Both the position numbers and the translations under genes were made by a program. From the NCBI GenBank assembly GCA_015075365.1, contig JABTUN010000003.1, forward strand, positions 248,001 to 312,000: 64,000 nucleotides of DNA. Direction: 5' to 3'. The notes beneath the pieces are model-generated. The model was given only the letters and a program-made list of their open reading frames with translations, searched no databases and had not been told where the DNA came from. The stretch comes from Verrucomicrobiaceae bacterium. GTDB lineage: Bacteria; Verrucomicrobiota; Verrucomicrobiia; Verrucomicrobiales; Verrucomicrobiaceae. Positions 7,996-17,230 of this stretch are shown here, in pieces; the stretch's first letter is position 1, and each line of letters begins with the position of its first letter.

Positions 7996-9306
7996 ATGAA
8001 CGAAGCCTTTCCCGACATCCCCAAAATCCAGTTTGAAGGACCGCAGAGCCGCAACCCGCTCGCGTTCAAGCACTACAACGCCGACGAGGTCGTGGGCGGC
8101 AAGAAGATGCGCGATCACATGCGCTTTGGCGTGGCCTACTGGCATGCGATGCGGAACTCGCTCTCCGATCCGTTTGGCGGCGGCACCGCGCAGCGTCCGT
8201 GGGATGACGGCACCGACTCCATCGCCAATGCGCAGCGCCGTGTGTGGGCCTGCTTCGAGTTCATGGACAAGCTGGGCGTGGATTACTACTGCTTTCACGA
8301 TCGCGACGTGGCCCCCGAGTGCGCCACACTGGCCGAATCCAACAAAGCTCTCGACGCCGTGGCTGATGAGCTGGAAAAAGCCCAGCAGCAGACTGGCAAG
8401 AAGCTCCTCTGGGGTACCGCCTGCCTCTTCGCGCATCCGCGTTACTGTCAGGGCGCGGCCACCAGTCCGAACGCGAACGTTTTCGCTTACGCTGCCGCTC
8501 AGGTGAAGAAGGCGATGGATGTCACCCACCGTCTCGGTGGTGAAGGTTACACCTTCTGGGGCGGCCGCGAAGGCTACGCCACGCTCTGGAACACCAACAT
8601 GAAGCGCGAGGTGGATCACCTCGCCCGCCTGCTGCACATGGCGGTCGATTACAAAAAGCAGATCGGCTACAAAGGCCCCTTCTACATTGAGCCAAAGCCG
8701 CGCGAGCCCTCCACGCATCAATACGACAGCGATGCCGCCGCGTGCCTGAATTTCCTCCGCGAATACGGCCTGATGGAGCACTTCAAACTCAACATCGAGA
8801 CGAACCATGCCACGCTCGCCGGTCATACCATGCGCCATGAGCTGCAGGTGGCCGCCGCGGCGGGTGCGTTGGGTTCGATTGATGCGAACACGGGCGACGA
8901 GCTTATCGGCTGGGATACCGACCAGTTCCCGACGAACATCTACCTCACCACGCAGATCATGATCGAGGTGCTCAAAATGGGTGGCTTCACCACGGGCGGC
9001 CTCAATTTCGACGCGAAGTGCCGCCGCGAGTCCTTCGAGCCGGTCGATCTCTTCCACGCGCACATCGGCGGCATGGACGCCTTCGCCCGCGGCCTCAAGA
9101 TCGCCCACCGCATCATCGAGGACGGCCGTCTCGACGCCATCATCAAGCAACGCTACTCGTCCTTCGACTCCGGCATCGGCGCGAAGATCGAGAGGGGCGA
9201 GGTCGGTTTCGCCGAGCTGGAGGCCTACACGCTGTCCAATGGCGAGCCTTTCATCGCCAGCGGCCGCCAGGAGATGTGCGAGAATCTCATCAACGAGTAT
9301 CTCTGA
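7996..9306 (+). CDS. xylA: Xylose isomerase
   Basis: Xylose isomerase converts D-xylose to D-xylulose in the cytoplasm. The 436-residue protein has the full signature set: the catalytic His-Asp pair in FHDRDVAPE, the metal-binding Glu in YIEPKPREPS, the metal site KLNIETNHATLAGH, and the loop DANTGDELIGWDTDQFPTN. Length and motifs fit the longer class II enzymes. The open frame extends 47 codons upstream without homology, so the ATG at 7996 (MNEAFPDIPK) is chosen. No xylulokinase or xylose transporter gene is nearby. It ends 44 bases before the convergent ruvA. Confidence 0.97.
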   Translation: MNEAFPDIPKIQFEGPQSRNPLAFKHYNADEVVGGKKMRDHMRFGVAYWHAMRNSLSDPFGGGTAQRPWDDGTDSIANAQRRVWACFEFMDKLGVDYYCFHDRDVAPECATLAESNKALDAVADELEKAQQQTGKKLLWGTACLFAHPRYCQGAATSPNANVFAYAAAQVKKAMDVTHRLGGEGYTFWGGREGYATLWNTNMKREVDHLARLLHMAVDYKKQIGYKGPFYIEPKPREPSTHQYDSDAAACLNFLREYGLMEHFKLNIETNHATLAGHTMRHELQVAAAAGALGSIDANTGDELIGWDTDQFPTNIYLTTQIMIEVLKMGGFTTGGLNFDAKCRRESFEPVDLFHAHIGGMDAFARGLKIAHRIIEDGRLDAIIKQRYSSFDSGIGAKIERGEVGFAELEAYTLSNGEPFIASGRQEMCENLINEYL

Positions 9307-9350
9307 TTCGTCGCGAAGGCAGGATGCCGGCACGCGGCGTCCTGCCCGGA

Positions 9351-9965
9351 TCAGTTCATGCTGCGCAGGGCTTCGCGGACGATTTGGTCCGCGCTGGAGG
9401 CCGGATCAAAGCTGGATTGCTTCGCGACCTCGTTCACGGCCTTCTGCGCCTCGCTCTGCTTGTAGCCGAGGGAGATGAGCGCGAGCACCGCGTCGCTCTG
9501 CGCCTCGCGGACCGGGTCGTGGGAGGTCTTGGCGCTGCGGCTGGCCTGCCAGGCATCCACGACGCCCACCTTGTCCTTCAACTCCAGAACGATGCGCTCG
9601 GCCGTTTTGCCGCCCACGCCCTTGATGCGGGCCAGCGCCTTCACGTCGCCTTGAATGACGGCATCTTTGAAAGCAGCCACCGGCATGCCGCTGAGAACGG
9701 AGAGCGCCATTTTCGGCCCCACACCCGACACGCGGTCCATGAGCAGGCGGAAGAGATCGCGCTCGTCCTCGGTGAGGAAACCGAAGAGCTTGTGATCCTG
9801 CTCGGTGACGTGGTAATGCGTGAGCAGCTTCACCTCCGCGCCAGGTTGCGGCAGCCTGTCAAAGGTCGTCAGCGGGATGTGAACGAAGTAGCCCACGCCG
9901 TGGACGTCCACGGTGGCTTGATGCGGCAGGGCCTCGGCCAGGATTCCTTTCAAATAGGCGATCAT
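9351..9965 (-). CDS. ruvA: Holliday junction branch migration protein RuvA
   Basis: RuvA binds Holliday junctions as a tetramer and loads the RuvB motor for branch migration. The 204-residue protein starts MIAYLKGILAEALP, the usual beginning of domain I. Two helix-hairpin-helix elements follow (VSGVGPKMALSVLSGM and IKGVGGKTAERIVLELKDK), then a flexible linker and the C-terminal domain III (ALISLGYKQSEAQKAV) that contacts RuvB. ruvB and ruvC are not in the window. The start at 9965 is 77 bases from the divergent M20 peptidase start, so the two promoters share this gap. Confidence 0.96.
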   Translation of the reverse strand: MIAYLKGILAEALPHQATVDVHGVGYFVHIPLTTFDRLPQPGAEVKLLTHYHVTEQDHKLFGFLTEDERDLFRLLMDRVSGVGPKMALSVLSGMPVAAFKDAVIQGDVKALARIKGVGGKTAERIVLELKDKVGVVDAWQASRSAKTSHDPVREAQSDAVLALISLGYKQSEAQKAVNEVAKQSSFDPASSADQIVREALRSMN

Positions 9966-10041
9966 GCGCACCATGAAGCCAAGTCGTGAAGCCTGCGCAA
10001 GCCTCCGTTTGCAAAGGAAGCGTCCCACGGCTCCTTTTGGC

Positions 10042-11184
10042 ATGCAAAACCCGCCCCAGAGCGTTGTCGAGCTCCTCCAGGCCCTCGTGCGCATCCCGTC
10101 CGTGAATCCCGATGGCGATCCCGGCACGCCGCACACCGGCGAGGAGGCCTGCGCACGCTACATCGCGGCTTTTTTGGAGCATTCCGGCGCGGAGACCTTC
10201 CTCGATGAAGTCGAGCCCGGCCGCCCGAATGTCATCGGTCACTATCCCACGGATGGCAGCGGCAAGCCGCGCATCCTTTTTGCCCCGCACACAGACACCG
10301 TCAGCGTGGGTGGCATGACCATCGATCCCTTCGGCGGCGAGTTCCGTGATGGCAAAATCTGGGGCCGAGGCGCCTCCGACACGAAAGGCTCCGCCGCGGC
10401 CATGCTGTGGGCACTTCACGAACTGCGTGACGAACTCCCCGCGCTGCCCGTCGAGGTGCATTTCGTCGGTTTCATGTCGGAGGAGAGCGCCCAGCTCGGC
10501 TCGCAGCACTTTGCGAAGCATCACGGCCGCTACGACCTCGCACTCATCGGCGAGCCGACCTCGCTGAAGACCGTGTTTCGCCACAAGGGCTGCCTTTGGG
10601 CCGATGTGCACACCACCGGCGTCGCCGTACATGGTGCCACGCCGGAGCTGGGCGTGAATGCCATCGTGAAGATGGGCAAGCTCGTGCAGGCGCTCGACAC
10701 CGAGTTTCGCGATCTGCTGGCGGAGGCCGGCGGAGCCGACGAATGGCTCGGCGTGAGCACGATCAATCTCGGCATGATCCACGGCGGCACCCGCAGCAAC
10801 ATCGTGGCCGATGCCTGCAAGCTCCGCGTGGACATCCGAACCACACCCGGCCTCGCGAAGGCTGGCGGCGCGATGAAGCTGCTCTCCGATTTCGTGGCCC
10901 GTCACGACGAAGCCGCCCACGTCACCACGGCCAGCGAGGCCTTCTGCCTCGACACCGATCCCGCGAATCCCTTCATCCAGAAGCTCATCACTGCCGGTGG
11001 CGACCTCACCGGTGCGCCTTGGTTCTGCGACGCCGCCTTTCTCGCCGTTGCCGGCACGCCCGCCATCGCCATCGGCCCCGGCAGCATCGCCCAGGCGCAC
11101 ACGAAAGATGAATTCATCGCCGTGCAGGACCTTGAGGACGGTGTGGCCTTCTTCAAACGCTTCCTGCGCAGCCTGGCGGCCTGA
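10042..11184 (+). CDS. M20-family metallopeptidase (ArgE/DapE/CPG2-like)
   Basis: A 380-residue zinc-dependent amidohydrolase of the M20 family. It shows APHTDTVSVGG, with the first metal His and catalytic Asp, WGRGASDTKGS with the bridging Asp, and FMSEESAQ with the catalytic Glu pair. The dimerisation domain lies in the middle (about residues 175-290) and a final metal His is in AQAHTKDE. Family members deacylate N-acyl amino acids (ArgE) or N-succinyl-diaminopimelate (DapE); which applies is not resolvable here. The first 26 codons of the longer frame lack homology, so MQNPPQSVVELL at 10042 is taken as the start. Confidence 0.9.
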   Translation: MQNPPQSVVELLQALVRIPSVNPDGDPGTPHTGEEACARYIAAFLEHSGAETFLDEVEPGRPNVIGHYPTDGSGKPRILFAPHTDTVSVGGMTIDPFGGEFRDGKIWGRGASDTKGSAAAMLWALHELRDELPALPVEVHFVGFMSEESAQLGSQHFAKHHGRYDLALIGEPTSLKTVFRHKGCLWADVHTTGVAVHGATPELGVNAIVKMGKLVQALDTEFRDLLAEAGGADEWLGVSTINLGMIHGGTRSNIVADACKLRVDIRTTPGLAKAGGAMKLLSDFVARHDEAAHVTTASEAFCLDTDPANPFIQKLITAGGDLTGAPWFCDAAFLAVAGTPAIAIGPGSIAQAHTKDEFIAVQDLEDGVAFFKRFLRSLAA

Positions 11185-11258
11185 TGCGGGCCGGGTGACG
11201 CATCCGCTGGTCACTTTTTTGGTTTTCATGGCGGCATTCCCTGCTGGAATTACGCCCC

Positions 11259-11888
11259 ATGCTCCGACGCGCCTTGCCAGCCCTCTTTTTTGTGGTTCTG
11301 ACCTCGTGCCAGACCGTTCACACCGCCGGCAACAACAGCTTCCGCTTTGCGAAACGCGTTGTGACGGGCGAGATCCCCCGCGCCACGCGCTTTGTCACTC
11401 GTGGTGTGAAGCGCCTGCTCCGGCTGGAGCGCGATGGTTCCTTCTGGCACGCCGATGAACTGCGCGGACGTCCTTCCATCCTCATCTCCCTCAGCGAGCA
11501 GATGGTTTATCTCTTCAAAGGCGGCCAGCTCGCCGGCGGATCCCCCATCTCCTCGGGCGCGGAAGGCTACGACACGCGTCCCGGTCGTTACCGCATCATG
11601 GAGAAGGACATCGACCACCTCTCCTCCATCTACGGCGACTACATTGACCGTGAAGGCAACATCCTGGTCACCAACATCGACAACCGCAAGGATCCACGGC
11701 CGCCGGGGGCGAAATTCGACGGCGCGAAGATGTACTACTTTATGCGAATCTATGGCGGCGTTGGCATGCACCAGGGCTACCTGCCCGGCTACCCCGCCTC
11801 CCACGGCTGCATCCGCCTCCCCGGTCATATGGCGGAGAAGTTTTATCATGAGGTCCGGGTGGGCACACCGGTGGAGATCGTGCCGTGA
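11259..11888 (+). CDS. L,D-transpeptidase (YkuD) lipoprotein
   Basis: A 209-residue cell-wall enzyme. The N-terminus has a lipoprotein signal with lipobox LTSC (Cys17), so it is probably membrane-anchored in the periplasm. The YkuD catalytic signature is complete: MHQGYLPGYPASHGCIRL with nucleophile Cys184 and the neighbouring His182. These enzymes make 3-3 peptidoglycan cross-links or attach proteins to peptidoglycan, so this gene points to a peptidoglycan-containing Gram-negative envelope. It converges with malate dehydrogenase across a strong hairpin at 11903-11927. Confidence 0.92.
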   Translation: MLRRALPALFFVVLTSCQTVHTAGNNSFRFAKRVVTGEIPRATRFVTRGVKRLLRLERDGSFWHADELRGRPSILISLSEQMVYLFKGGQLAGGSPISSGAEGYDTRPGRYRIMEKDIDHLSSIYGDYIDREGNILVTNIDNRKDPRPPGAKFDGAKMYYFMRIYGGVGMHQGYLPGYPASHGCIRLPGHMAEKFYHEVRVGTPVEIVP

Positions 11889-11902
11889 ACCAAAAAAGAA
11901 AT

Positions 11903-11927
11903 CCCATGGGGGATTCGCCCCCATGGG
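11903..11927 (-). terminator. Intrinsic terminator of malate dehydrogenase
   Basis: A perfect 10-bp stem (CCCATGGGGG) with the 5-base loop ATTCG lies in the gap between the convergent transpeptidase and mdh genes. Read on the minus strand, the stem is followed by ATTTCTTTTTT, the U-rich tail expected of a rho-independent terminator, so it serves mdh. On the plus strand no T-run follows. Confidence 0.8.
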
Positions 11928-11951
11928 ACCCATGAACTGCTCCAAACGCGC

Positions 11952-12935
11952 TTACAGCATCTCGGCCACGAAGCCGCGCTCGTCGACGAGCTCCTTGTTC
12001 GTGGCGGCGATCTTCGACTTGGCGAAATCGTCCATTTCGTAGCCGGTGATGATTTCGTAGCTGCCCGGTGTCGTCGTGCGGACGGGCATGCCGGCCCAGA
12101 CGTTCGGATCAAAGCCGTAATGGCCTTCGCTCTTCACGGCGACGCTGTGGATGGCTCCTGGCGTGACGAGTGAGCGGACGTGATCGACGAGCGCGTTCGC
12201 CGCGGAGGCGGCGGAGGAGGCACCGCGAGCGGCGATGATGGCAGCGCCGCGTTTGCCGACGGTTTCACAGAAGGGGCCTTCGAGCCAGGCCTTGTCGTTG
12301 ATGACCTGCGCGGCCGGTTTGCCGCTGATGGTGGCATGCGCGAAGGCGGGGAACATCGTGGGGCTGTGGTTGCCGTAGATGAAGATGTCCTTCACCTCGG
12401 TGAGATCGACTCCGGCCTTCTGTGCGAGCTGGGTCTGCGCACGATTTTGATCGAGGCGCACCATGGCGGTGAAGCGGTCCGGCGTGAGGCGCTTGGCCTG
12501 CGAGGCGGCGATCATGCAGTTTGTGTTCGCCGGATTGCCTACGACAGCGACGCGCGCGTCATCCGCGGCGACCGCGTCGATGATCTGGCCCTGGCCGATG
12601 AAGATTTTGCCGTTGTCCTTGAGCAGATCGGCACGCTCCATGCCCGGTCCGCGCGGCTTCGCACCGACGAGCAGACACCAATTCGCGTCTTTGAAGCCGA
12701 CAGCGGGATCGCTGGTCTGCACGATGCCTTTGAGCAGCGGGAAAGCACAGTCATCGAGCTCCATGGCGACACCGGCGAGGGCCTGCATCGGCTTTTCAAA
12801 GGGAGCCTCGATGAGCTGGAGGATCACGGGCTGGTCAGGACCAAACATCGCGCCGGAGGCGATGCGGAAAAGGAGGGCGTAACCGATTTGACCGGCGGCG
12901 CCGGTGACTGCGACTCTGATGGGGGCTTTAGGCAT
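11952..12935 (-). CDS. mdh: Malate dehydrogenase (cytosolic-type)
   Basis: Malate dehydrogenase interconverts malate and oxaloacetate with NAD in the TCA cycle. The 327-residue protein begins with the dinucleotide fold VTGAAGQIGYALLFRIASG, characteristic of the longer malate dehydrogenases of the cytosolic/chloroplast-like group. The substrate loop lies around LLVGAKPRGPGMERADLL, and the catalytic His is in IYGNHSPTMFP. The ATG at 12935 is chosen because the fold starts right after it. An intrinsic terminator sits just past its stop. It is 1.6 kb from the sdh operon, which catalyses a nearby step, but on the opposite strand. Confidence 0.96.
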   Translation of the reverse strand: MPKAPIRVAVTGAAGQIGYALLFRIASGAMFGPDQPVILQLIEAPFEKPMQALAGVAMELDDCAFPLLKGIVQTSDPAVGFKDANWCLLVGAKPRGPGMERADLLKDNGKIFIGQGQIIDAVAADDARVAVVGNPANTNCMIAASQAKRLTPDRFTAMVRLDQNRAQTQLAQKAGVDLTEVKDIFIYGNHSPTMFPAFAHATISGKPAAQVINDKAWLEGPFCETVGKRGAAIIAARGASSAASAANALVDHVRSLVTPGAIHSVAVKSEGHYGFDPNVWAGMPVRTTTPGSYEIITGYEMDDFAKSKIAATNKELVDERGFVAEML

Positions 12936-13016
12936 GAGTGAGGAGAGTTGGAACCCCAGCACTTCGCGGGGAAGCGGGAAGTTTCAAGCGTCACGTTTGA
13001 CCGTTTCTTTGCGGTC

Positions 13017-14390
13017 TTACTTCGCCAGCGCTGCCTCGATGACCTTCCCGTCAGCGTCGGGGAACGGAATCCCCAGCAGGCGGGCCATCGTCGGTGTGAT
13101 GTCCACGTTCTTGATTTCCTCGATGGTTTTACCTTTGGCGATGCCCGCGCCGCTGATGACGCAGCAGCCGTACATGTTCGGCATGAGGTGGTCGTGGCCG
13201 TGCGCGCCTTTGGGTGGATCGTTCGGGATGATTTCGTTCACATCGGCGAGCGAATCGGTGAAAGTATAACCATCCGCGGCAAGGAGGACGAGATCCGGCT
13301 CGCGAGGGTCAGCAGCGGCGGTGACATGGCGCAGGCGGGTGGCGAAGTCCTTCGCCTCGACGGTTTCGCTCACGCCTTCGAGCTTGGCGAGTTTCGGCGT
13401 GATTTCTTTGAGGATGGCGTCGCGGTTGGCCTCATCGAGCACATACGCGAAGGACGCGCCACCCTCGGCCATGGCGAAGACCTTGGAATCGGGCGCGAGG
13501 TTCTTGCCGAGCACCGATTTGACGAATCCGTCCTTCCGCAAGGCGGCGTTGGGGTTGATCGACTTGGTGAAGGTGACGAAGCCGTGATCGGTGGTGATGA
13601 TGAAGGTCGTTTTGTCGCGGATGCCGGCTTCCTCGGTGGCGCGGATGAGGTCGGCCACGCGGTTGTCGCTATCGTTGGCCGCCCAGTAGGCCTCCGGCAC
13701 CTGACGGCCGTGCGCGTGCTCAAAGGAATCGAGGCTCACGAGGTGCAGGGCGAGAAAGTTCGGCTTCTTCGTGCGGATGATGTGCGTGGCGAGCTGCGTG
13801 TACATGTAGTCACGCTGCGCCTTGCCCGCATTGCCGAGCTTGCACCACTCCATCTGCTTTTCGACCGGGATGCCGAGCGCGCGGGCCTCTTCGAGGAGTT
13901 TCGGCGTGCCATATTTCTCGAACAGTTCCTGCTCAAACACGTCCGGCACGGTCCAGTCGAGCGTTTTGGCTCCGCGCGAGGCCGGCCAGATGACGCCGGC
14001 GGTGGTGAGCCCGGCGGCCTTCGCGGCATCATAAATGGTGGGCGTCTTGACGATCTCGTCCTTGTTGAAGATGGGGTCCGGGATGAGCGGCACCTTTTTG
14101 CGCTCCTTGCGGTCGTAATATTCATTCGCCAGCACGCCGTGCCTGCCCGGGTGCACGCCGGTGACGAGCGTGGTGTGGTTCGTCCACGTCACGGTCGGGA
14201 AAGAGGTCTCCATGCGCCCGACGCGCACCCCCTGGGCCGCCAGGGCCTTCACGGCCGGCATGTGGCACTTCGGGTCGTCAAAGTAGTGATGCGCCCAGCC
14301 GTCGATGCTGACGAGAATGACGTGCTCCGACGGCGCGGCAGCGTGGAGCGAGGAAACAGCGGCGAAGAGGGCGAGCAAAATGGGGCGCAT
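13017..14390 (-). CDS. Secreted type I phosphodiesterase / nucleotide pyrophosphatase
   Basis: A 457-residue member of the alkaline-phosphatase-like superfamily, nucleotide pyrophosphatase/phosphodiesterase branch. A signal peptide (MRPILLALFAAVSSLHAAA) is followed by ILVSIDGWAHHY with the first metal Asp, then FPTVTWTNHTTLVTG with the nucleophilic Thr, and ITTDHGF with the second-metal Asp-His pair. It probably hydrolyses phosphodiester or pyrophosphate bonds in the periplasm; the exact substrate is unknown. A start three codons upstream at 14399 is equally possible. It is divergent from sdhC. Confidence 0.9.
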   Translation of the reverse strand: MRPILLALFAAVSSLHAAAPSEHVILVSIDGWAHHYFDDPKCHMPAVKALAAQGVRVGRMETSFPTVTWTNHTTLVTGVHPGRHGVLANEYYDRKERKKVPLIPDPIFNKDEIVKTPTIYDAAKAAGLTTAGVIWPASRGAKTLDWTVPDVFEQELFEKYGTPKLLEEARALGIPVEKQMEWCKLGNAGKAQRDYMYTQLATHIIRTKKPNFLALHLVSLDSFEHAHGRQVPEAYWAANDSDNRVADLIRATEEAGIRDKTTFIITTDHGFVTFTKSINPNAALRKDGFVKSVLGKNLAPDSKVFAMAEGGASFAYVLDEANRDAILKEITPKLAKLEGVSETVEAKDFATRLRHVTAAADPREPDLVLLAADGYTFTDSLADVNEIIPNDPPKGAHGHDHLMPNMYGCCVISGAGIAKGKTIEEIKNVDITPTMARLLGIPFPDADGKVIEAALAK

Positions 14391-14551
14391 AAACGCCATA
14401 CGATGGCCGCGGGCGGAGTTTTTGCCAGTTTGACAGCCAATCGTTCCACAGAACAGAATTGGAGGCAAAAAACCTGGGTTACGAACGATCCAGTGGTGAA
14501 TCCCGGTTGCGCGTCCGTGACGTATCTCCATGATGGATTTCCACTCCTCTC

Positions 14552-15268
14552 ATGAGCGCTGCTTTTGACTCTCTGAATCGTTTTTACGCCTCCTCCATCG
14601 GCAAGAAAATCCTCGTCGCCCTGACGGGTCTCATGCTGATCGGCTTTGTGTTCGGCCACATGGTCGGCAATCTGCTCATTTTTGCCGGGCCGGACGCCAT
14701 CAATGACTATGGCCACCTGTTGCAGACCGCGCTCCACGGAGGCGGTGTGTGGATCGCGCGCGCCGGACTGCTGGCAGCGGTCGTGATTCATGTGGTGGCC
14801 ACGATTTCGCTGACGAAGGCCAACAAAGCCGCGCGTCCTGATGCCTATGCTCAGCATAAAGCGCAGGTGAGTTCGAAAGCCTCACAAACGATGATCTGGA
14901 GCGGTCTCACCTTGCTGGCCTTCATCGTTTACCACCTGCTGCACTTCACCGTCCGGGTGGGCAATGACTTCGGCAGTGCAGCGTATGTTTATAAAACGGA
15001 TGAGCATGGTCACACGGTGCACAACGTCTATAAGATGGTCATCGACGGCTTCTCCTGGGCTCCGGCGTCGATTTTCTACCTCATCGCCATGGCGCTGCTG
15101 TGCAGCCACCTGAGCCACGGCTTCAGCAGCCTCTTCCAGACGCTCGGCATCAGCACGGACAAGTCCGAGCCGCTCTTCAAAAAGGCCGGTTATGCCTTTG
15201 CCGGCCTCATCTTCGCCGGAAACGCCGCCATCGTCCTCTCCATCTGGCTCTTCGGCTACGGTCGCTGA
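14552..15268 (+). CDS. sdhC: Succinate dehydrogenase cytochrome b subunit
   Basis: This is the 238-residue membrane anchor of succinate:quinone oxidoreductase, of the single-subunit cytochrome b558 type (Bacillus/epsilon-proteobacteria class B) that binds two haems and needs no SdhD. It begins MSAAFDSLNRFYASSIGKK and has about five membrane spans with histidines in or near them (FGHMVGN, VIHVV, YHLLHFTV, SHLSHGF). It opens the operon sdhC-sdhA-(two extra genes)-sdhB. Upstream a TTGACA at 14430-14435 might be a -35 box, but no convincing -10 follows, so I do not call a promoter. Confidence 0.95.
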   Translation: MSAAFDSLNRFYASSIGKKILVALTGLMLIGFVFGHMVGNLLIFAGPDAINDYGHLLQTALHGGGVWIARAGLLAAVVIHVVATISLTKANKAARPDAYAQHKAQVSSKASQTMIWSGLTLLAFIVYHLLHFTVRVGNDFGSAAYVYKTDEHGHTVHNVYKMVIDGFSWAPASIFYLIAMALLCSHLSHGFSSLFQTLGISTDKSEPLFKKAGYAFAGLIFAGNAAIVLSIWLFGYGR

Positions 15269-15296
15269 TTCTGAACCTTTTTTGCCCTCTTTCGCC

Positions 15297-17213
15297 ATGT
15301 CTCTCGACTCTCATATCCCCAGTGGCCCGATGGCCATGAAGTGGTCCAAGCACAAGCAGGACTCGAAGCTCATCAATCCGAAGAACAAGCGCAAGTTCAC
15401 CGTGCTCGTCGTGGGCAGTGGTCTGGCCGGTTCCTCGGCCGCGGCGACGCTTTCCGAGCTGGGCTACAAGGTGAAATGCTTCTGCTTCCAGGACTCGCCG
15501 CGTCGGGCGCACTCCATCGCGGCACAGGGCGGCATCAACGCGGCGAAGAACTACCAGAACGACGGCGACAGCGTGCATCGCCTCTTTTATGACACGGTCA
15601 AAGGCGGCGACTTCCGCGCTCGCGAGGCCAATGTGCATCGTCTCGCCGAGGTGAGCGTGAACATCATCGACCAGTGTGTGGCGCAGGGCGTGCCTTTTGC
15701 CCGCGAATACGGCGGCATGCTGGCGAACCGTTCCTTCGGCGGTGCCCAGGTGAGCCGCACGTTTTATGCTCGCGGCCAAACCGGCCAGCAGTTGCTGCTC
15801 GGTGCCTACTCGGCGCTGAACAAGGAGATCGCCGCGGGCGGTGTGCAGATGTATCCGCGCACGGAAATGCTCGATGTGGTGACCGTCGATGGCCACGCGA
15901 AGGGCATCATCACGCGCAATCTCGTCACCGGCAAAATCGAAGCGCACGCGGGTGACGCGGTGCTGCTTTGCACCGGTGGCTACGGCAATGTCTTCTACCT
16001 TTCAACGAACGCGATGGGCTGCAACGTCACCGCGACGTGGCGTGCGCACAAGAAAGGCGCGTTCTTTGCGAACCCTTGCTACACGCAGATCCACCCGACG
16101 TGCATCCCGGTGAGCGGCGATTATCAGAGCAAGCTCACACTCATGTCCGAGTCGCTCCGCAACGATGGCCGCGTGTGGGTGCCGAAGAAGAAAGAGGATA
16201 TCGGCAAGCCCCCCGGTCAGATCCCCGAGGCGGATCGCGACTACATCCTCGAGCGCAAGTATCCGAGCTTTGGCAACCTGGCTCCGCGTGACATTTCCTC
16301 CCGCGCGGCCAAGGAAGCCTGCGATGACGGACGCGGCGTGGGCCCTGGCGGTCGCGGCGTGTATCTCGACTTCGCGGAGGCGATCCAGCAGTTCGGCGCA
16401 AAGACGATCGCTGAGCGCTACGGCAACCTTTTCGACATGTATGAGCGCATCACCGGCGAGAGCGCCTACAAGCAGCCGATGCGCATCTACCCCGCTGTGC
16501 ACTACACGATGGGCGGCCTGTGGGTGGACTACAATCTCATGAGCAACCTCCCCGGCCTCCATGTGCTCGGCGAGGCGAACTTCTCCGACCACGGCGCGAA
16601 CCGTCTCGGTGCCTCCGCACTCATGCAGGGCCTCGCCGATGGCTACTTCGTCATCCCGACGACCATCGCGAACTACCTCGTGCATCAAAAGCCCGGCAGC
16701 GTCACCGCCGAGCATCCGGAATTCAAGAAGGCGCTCGAAGTCTGCACCGCGCAGACAAAGGGCTTCCTCGCCTGCAAAGGCAAACGCAGCGTCGATAGCT
16801 TCCATCGCGAACTCGGCCTGCTCGTGTGGGACAAGTGCGGCATGGCCCGCGACCGCGCCGGGCTCACGGAAGCCCTCAAACGGATCCCCGAACTGCGCGA
16901 GGAGTTCAAAACCAATGTGATCGTCCCCGGCAGCGGCGACGCCTGCAATCCCGAGCTCGAAAAAGCCGGACGCGTGGCCGATTTCATGGAGTTCGCCGAA
17001 CTGCTCTGCCTCGACGCCCTGAACCGCGAAGAGAGCTGCGGCGGTCACTTCCGCACCGAGCATCAATACCCCGATGGCGAGGCCAAACGCGACGACGAAA
17101 ACTTCTGCTACGCCGCCGCCTGGGAATACACCGGCGACTTCAGCAAGCCCACGCTCAACAAGGAGCCTCTGACCTTCGAAGAAGTCCACCTCGCCGTCCG
17201 CAGCTACAAGTAA
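15297..17213 (+). CDS. sdhA: Succinate dehydrogenase flavoprotein subunit
   Basis: The 638-residue catalytic subunit that oxidises succinate to fumarate with covalent FAD. Seen in order: the FAD fold VVGSGLAGSSAAATL, the segment RRAHSIAAQGGINAA with the histidine that usually carries FAD, the FAD/substrate region GGYGNVFYLSTNAMGCN, the HPTCIP motif, the active-site segment IYPAVHYTMGGLWVD, and HGANRLGASALMQGL. The length fits the class B enzymes. The ATG at 15297 lies 28 bases after sdhC; the longer upstream frame overlaps sdhC and has no homology. The next gene is not sdhB but a small unknown protein 17 bases on. Confidence 0.97.
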   Translation: MSLDSHIPSGPMAMKWSKHKQDSKLINPKNKRKFTVLVVGSGLAGSSAAATLSELGYKVKCFCFQDSPRRAHSIAAQGGINAAKNYQNDGDSVHRLFYDTVKGGDFRAREANVHRLAEVSVNIIDQCVAQGVPFAREYGGMLANRSFGGAQVSRTFYARGQTGQQLLLGAYSALNKEIAAGGVQMYPRTEMLDVVTVDGHAKGIITRNLVTGKIEAHAGDAVLLCTGGYGNVFYLSTNAMGCNVTATWRAHKKGAFFANPCYTQIHPTCIPVSGDYQSKLTLMSESLRNDGRVWVPKKKEDIGKPPGQIPEADRDYILERKYPSFGNLAPRDISSRAAKEACDDGRGVGPGGRGVYLDFAEAIQQFGAKTIAERYGNLFDMYERITGESAYKQPMRIYPAVHYTMGGLWVDYNLMSNLPGLHVLGEANFSDHGANRLGASALMQGLADGYFVIPTTIANYLVHQKPGSVTAEHPEFKKALEVCTAQTKGFLACKGKRSVDSFHRELGLLVWDKCGMARDRAGLTEALKRIPELREEFKTNVIVPGSGDACNPELEKAGRVADFMEFAELLCLDALNREESCGGHFRTEHQYPDGEAKRDDENFCYAAAWEYTGDFSKPTLNKEPLTFEEVHLAVRSYK

Positions 17214-17230
17214 GCCGCTTTCAACCCGCC

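Noticed and set aside
11903..11927. A terminator for the transpeptidase gene on the plus strand.
   Set aside because: No T-run follows the stem on that strand; the tail fits only the minus-strand mdh gene.
14430..14460. A sigma-70 promoter for sdhC (TTGACA then AGAATT).
   Set aside because: The spacing is 19 bases and the -10 match is poor; I cannot support it.
12948..14555. A 535-codon plus-strand frame opposite the phosphodiesterase.
   Set aside because: The phosphodiesterase has a signal peptide and complete active site; the opposite frame shows none.
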